Shown: piece by piece, positions 12,778-12,919 of the stretch | How positions within the stretch are numbered: the first letter of the stretch is position 1 | How the letters are laid out: each line of letters opens with the position of its first letter | From: Kiritimatiellota bacterium | GTDB lineage: Bacteria; Verrucomicrobiota; Kiritimatiellia; JAAZAB01 | Assembly: GCA_008636095.1 (NCBI GenBank) | Contig: VSJD01000107.1 | Location: 1 to 12,919 of the forward strand | Direction of reading: 5' to 3' | Length of the DNA: 12,919 nucleotides | Translations under genes and position numbers: made by a program | The notes under the pieces: generated by a model | The model's database searches: none | The model's input: only the letters and a program-made list of their open reading frames with translations | Told to the model about the DNA's origin: nothing

Positions 12778-12799
12778 GAGCTGTGATATAATCACGCTC
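12778..12799 (+). promoter_or_regulatory. Extended -10 promoter overlapping a strong dyad
   Basis: A perfect TATAAT (12787-12792) preceded by TGA gives an extended -10 (TGnTATAAT). It sits in a dyad: GAGC, bulged T, GTGAT, loop ATA, ATCAC, GCTC, i.e. 9 paired positions with one bulge. No good -35 is seen, as extended -10 promoters may allow. Transcription would start near 12799 and read into the IS110 transposase. The same sequence would fold in RNA if transcribed from farther upstream. Confidence 0.5.
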
Positions 12800-12810
12800 A
12801 AAGTTAAAAC

Positions 12811-12824
12811 GGCCTTGGTAGGCC
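12811..12824 (+). other. Small hairpin upstream of the transposase ribosome binding site
   Basis: GGCCT, loop TGGT, AGGCC: a 5-bp perfect stem 8 bp before the AAGGAGA ribosome binding site (12833-12839) of the transposase gene. Confidence 0.4.
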
Positions 12825-12846
12825 ATAACGCATAAGGAGACCAGCC

Positions 12847-12919
12847 ATGAAAAAAGGTATCACGATCGGGATGGATTTGGGAGACAAAAAACATCAGGTA
12901 TGCGTTTTGAATAAAGCGG
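12847..12919 (+). CDS. IS110-family transposase, N-terminal fragment (cut by window edge)
   Basis: DNA recombinase of the DEDD (RuvC-like) transposase group that moves IS110 elements, in characterised members guided by a bridge RNA. Only 24 residues are in the window, beginning MKKGITIGMDLGDKKHQVCV. The IGMDLGDK stretch carries the first catalytic Asp of the DEDD tetrad, and the following residues fit the typical start of IS110 transposases. Start is well supported by AAGGAGA (12833-12839) with 7 nt spacing. Whether the gene is intact cannot be seen. With so short a fragment, another RNase H-fold family is possible but less likely. Confidence 0.7.
   Translation, partial: MKKGITIGMDLGDKKHQVCVLNKA

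Larger units (their letters stand above)
12756..12919 (+). mobile_element. Left end of an IS110-family insertion sequence (truncated by window edge)
   Basis: A 91-bp non-coding stretch follows the rimO stop and leads into the first 24 codons of an IS110-type transposase. IS110 elements carry their non-coding RNA (bridge RNA) region on one side of the recombinase gene; in this subgroup it lies upstream. The exact element boundary cannot be seen because IS110 elements lack strong terminal inverted repeats and the other end is outside the window. The dyad at 12778-12799 and the hairpin at 12811-12824 are structural candidates within this region. Confidence 0.5.

Overview
This is a GC-rich (roughly 55-60% by eye) bacterial chromosomal window. 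An LpxC-family protein (lipid A pathway), a predicted lipoprotein binding protein and a SecG with a long Pro/Ala tail point to a Gram-negative (diderm) bacterium. The gene style, the abundance of short-unit inverted repeats between genes, and the family of the binding protein suggest a PVC-type lineage (Verrucomicrobiota, Kiritimatiellota or Lentisphaerota). That placement is inference; there is no rRNA marker in the window.

Layout. 1-590: 3' part of tpiA, cut by the window edge. 591-779: intergenic inverted-repeat element with arms of 7-bp units, then a hairpin next to the secG ribosome binding site. 780-3165: secG and, 13 bp later, a family-5 (oligopeptide/dipeptide type) substrate-binding lipoprotein; both carry the same 18-bp tandem repeat, read in different frames. 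3263-3838: DedA-family membrane protein. 3839-4255: gene-free gap between convergent genes, holding a REP-like hairpin, a terminator-like hairpin and a 40-bp near-perfect palindrome. 4256-5317 (minus): M42 metallo-aminopeptidase with a recognisable promoter. 5515-7179: gpmI of the long, plant/trypanosomatid-like type. 7180-7403: a second inverted-repeat element. 7404-8432: divergent LpxC-like protein with an altered metal site. 8507-9277: alpha/beta hydrolase. 9283-9807 (minus): trmL. 9991-12755: probable operon of an HPr-domain fusion protein, a membrane-anchored TPR protein and rimO. 12756-12919: start of an IS110-family insertion sequence, truncated by the window edge.

Functionally this is mostly housekeeping: glycolysis (tpiA, gpmI), protein export (secG), peptide uptake, and translation-related modification (trmL on tRNA, rimO on ribosomal protein S12). 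The less ordinary parts are the HPr fusion with an internal insertion, the LpxC homologue with changed catalytic residues, the 18-bp minisatellite shared by two adjacent genes, the two repeat-arm intergenic elements, and the IS110 left end with a strong dyad over its putative promoter. I see no CRISPR array, tRNA, rRNA, defence island or other obviously new multi-gene system.
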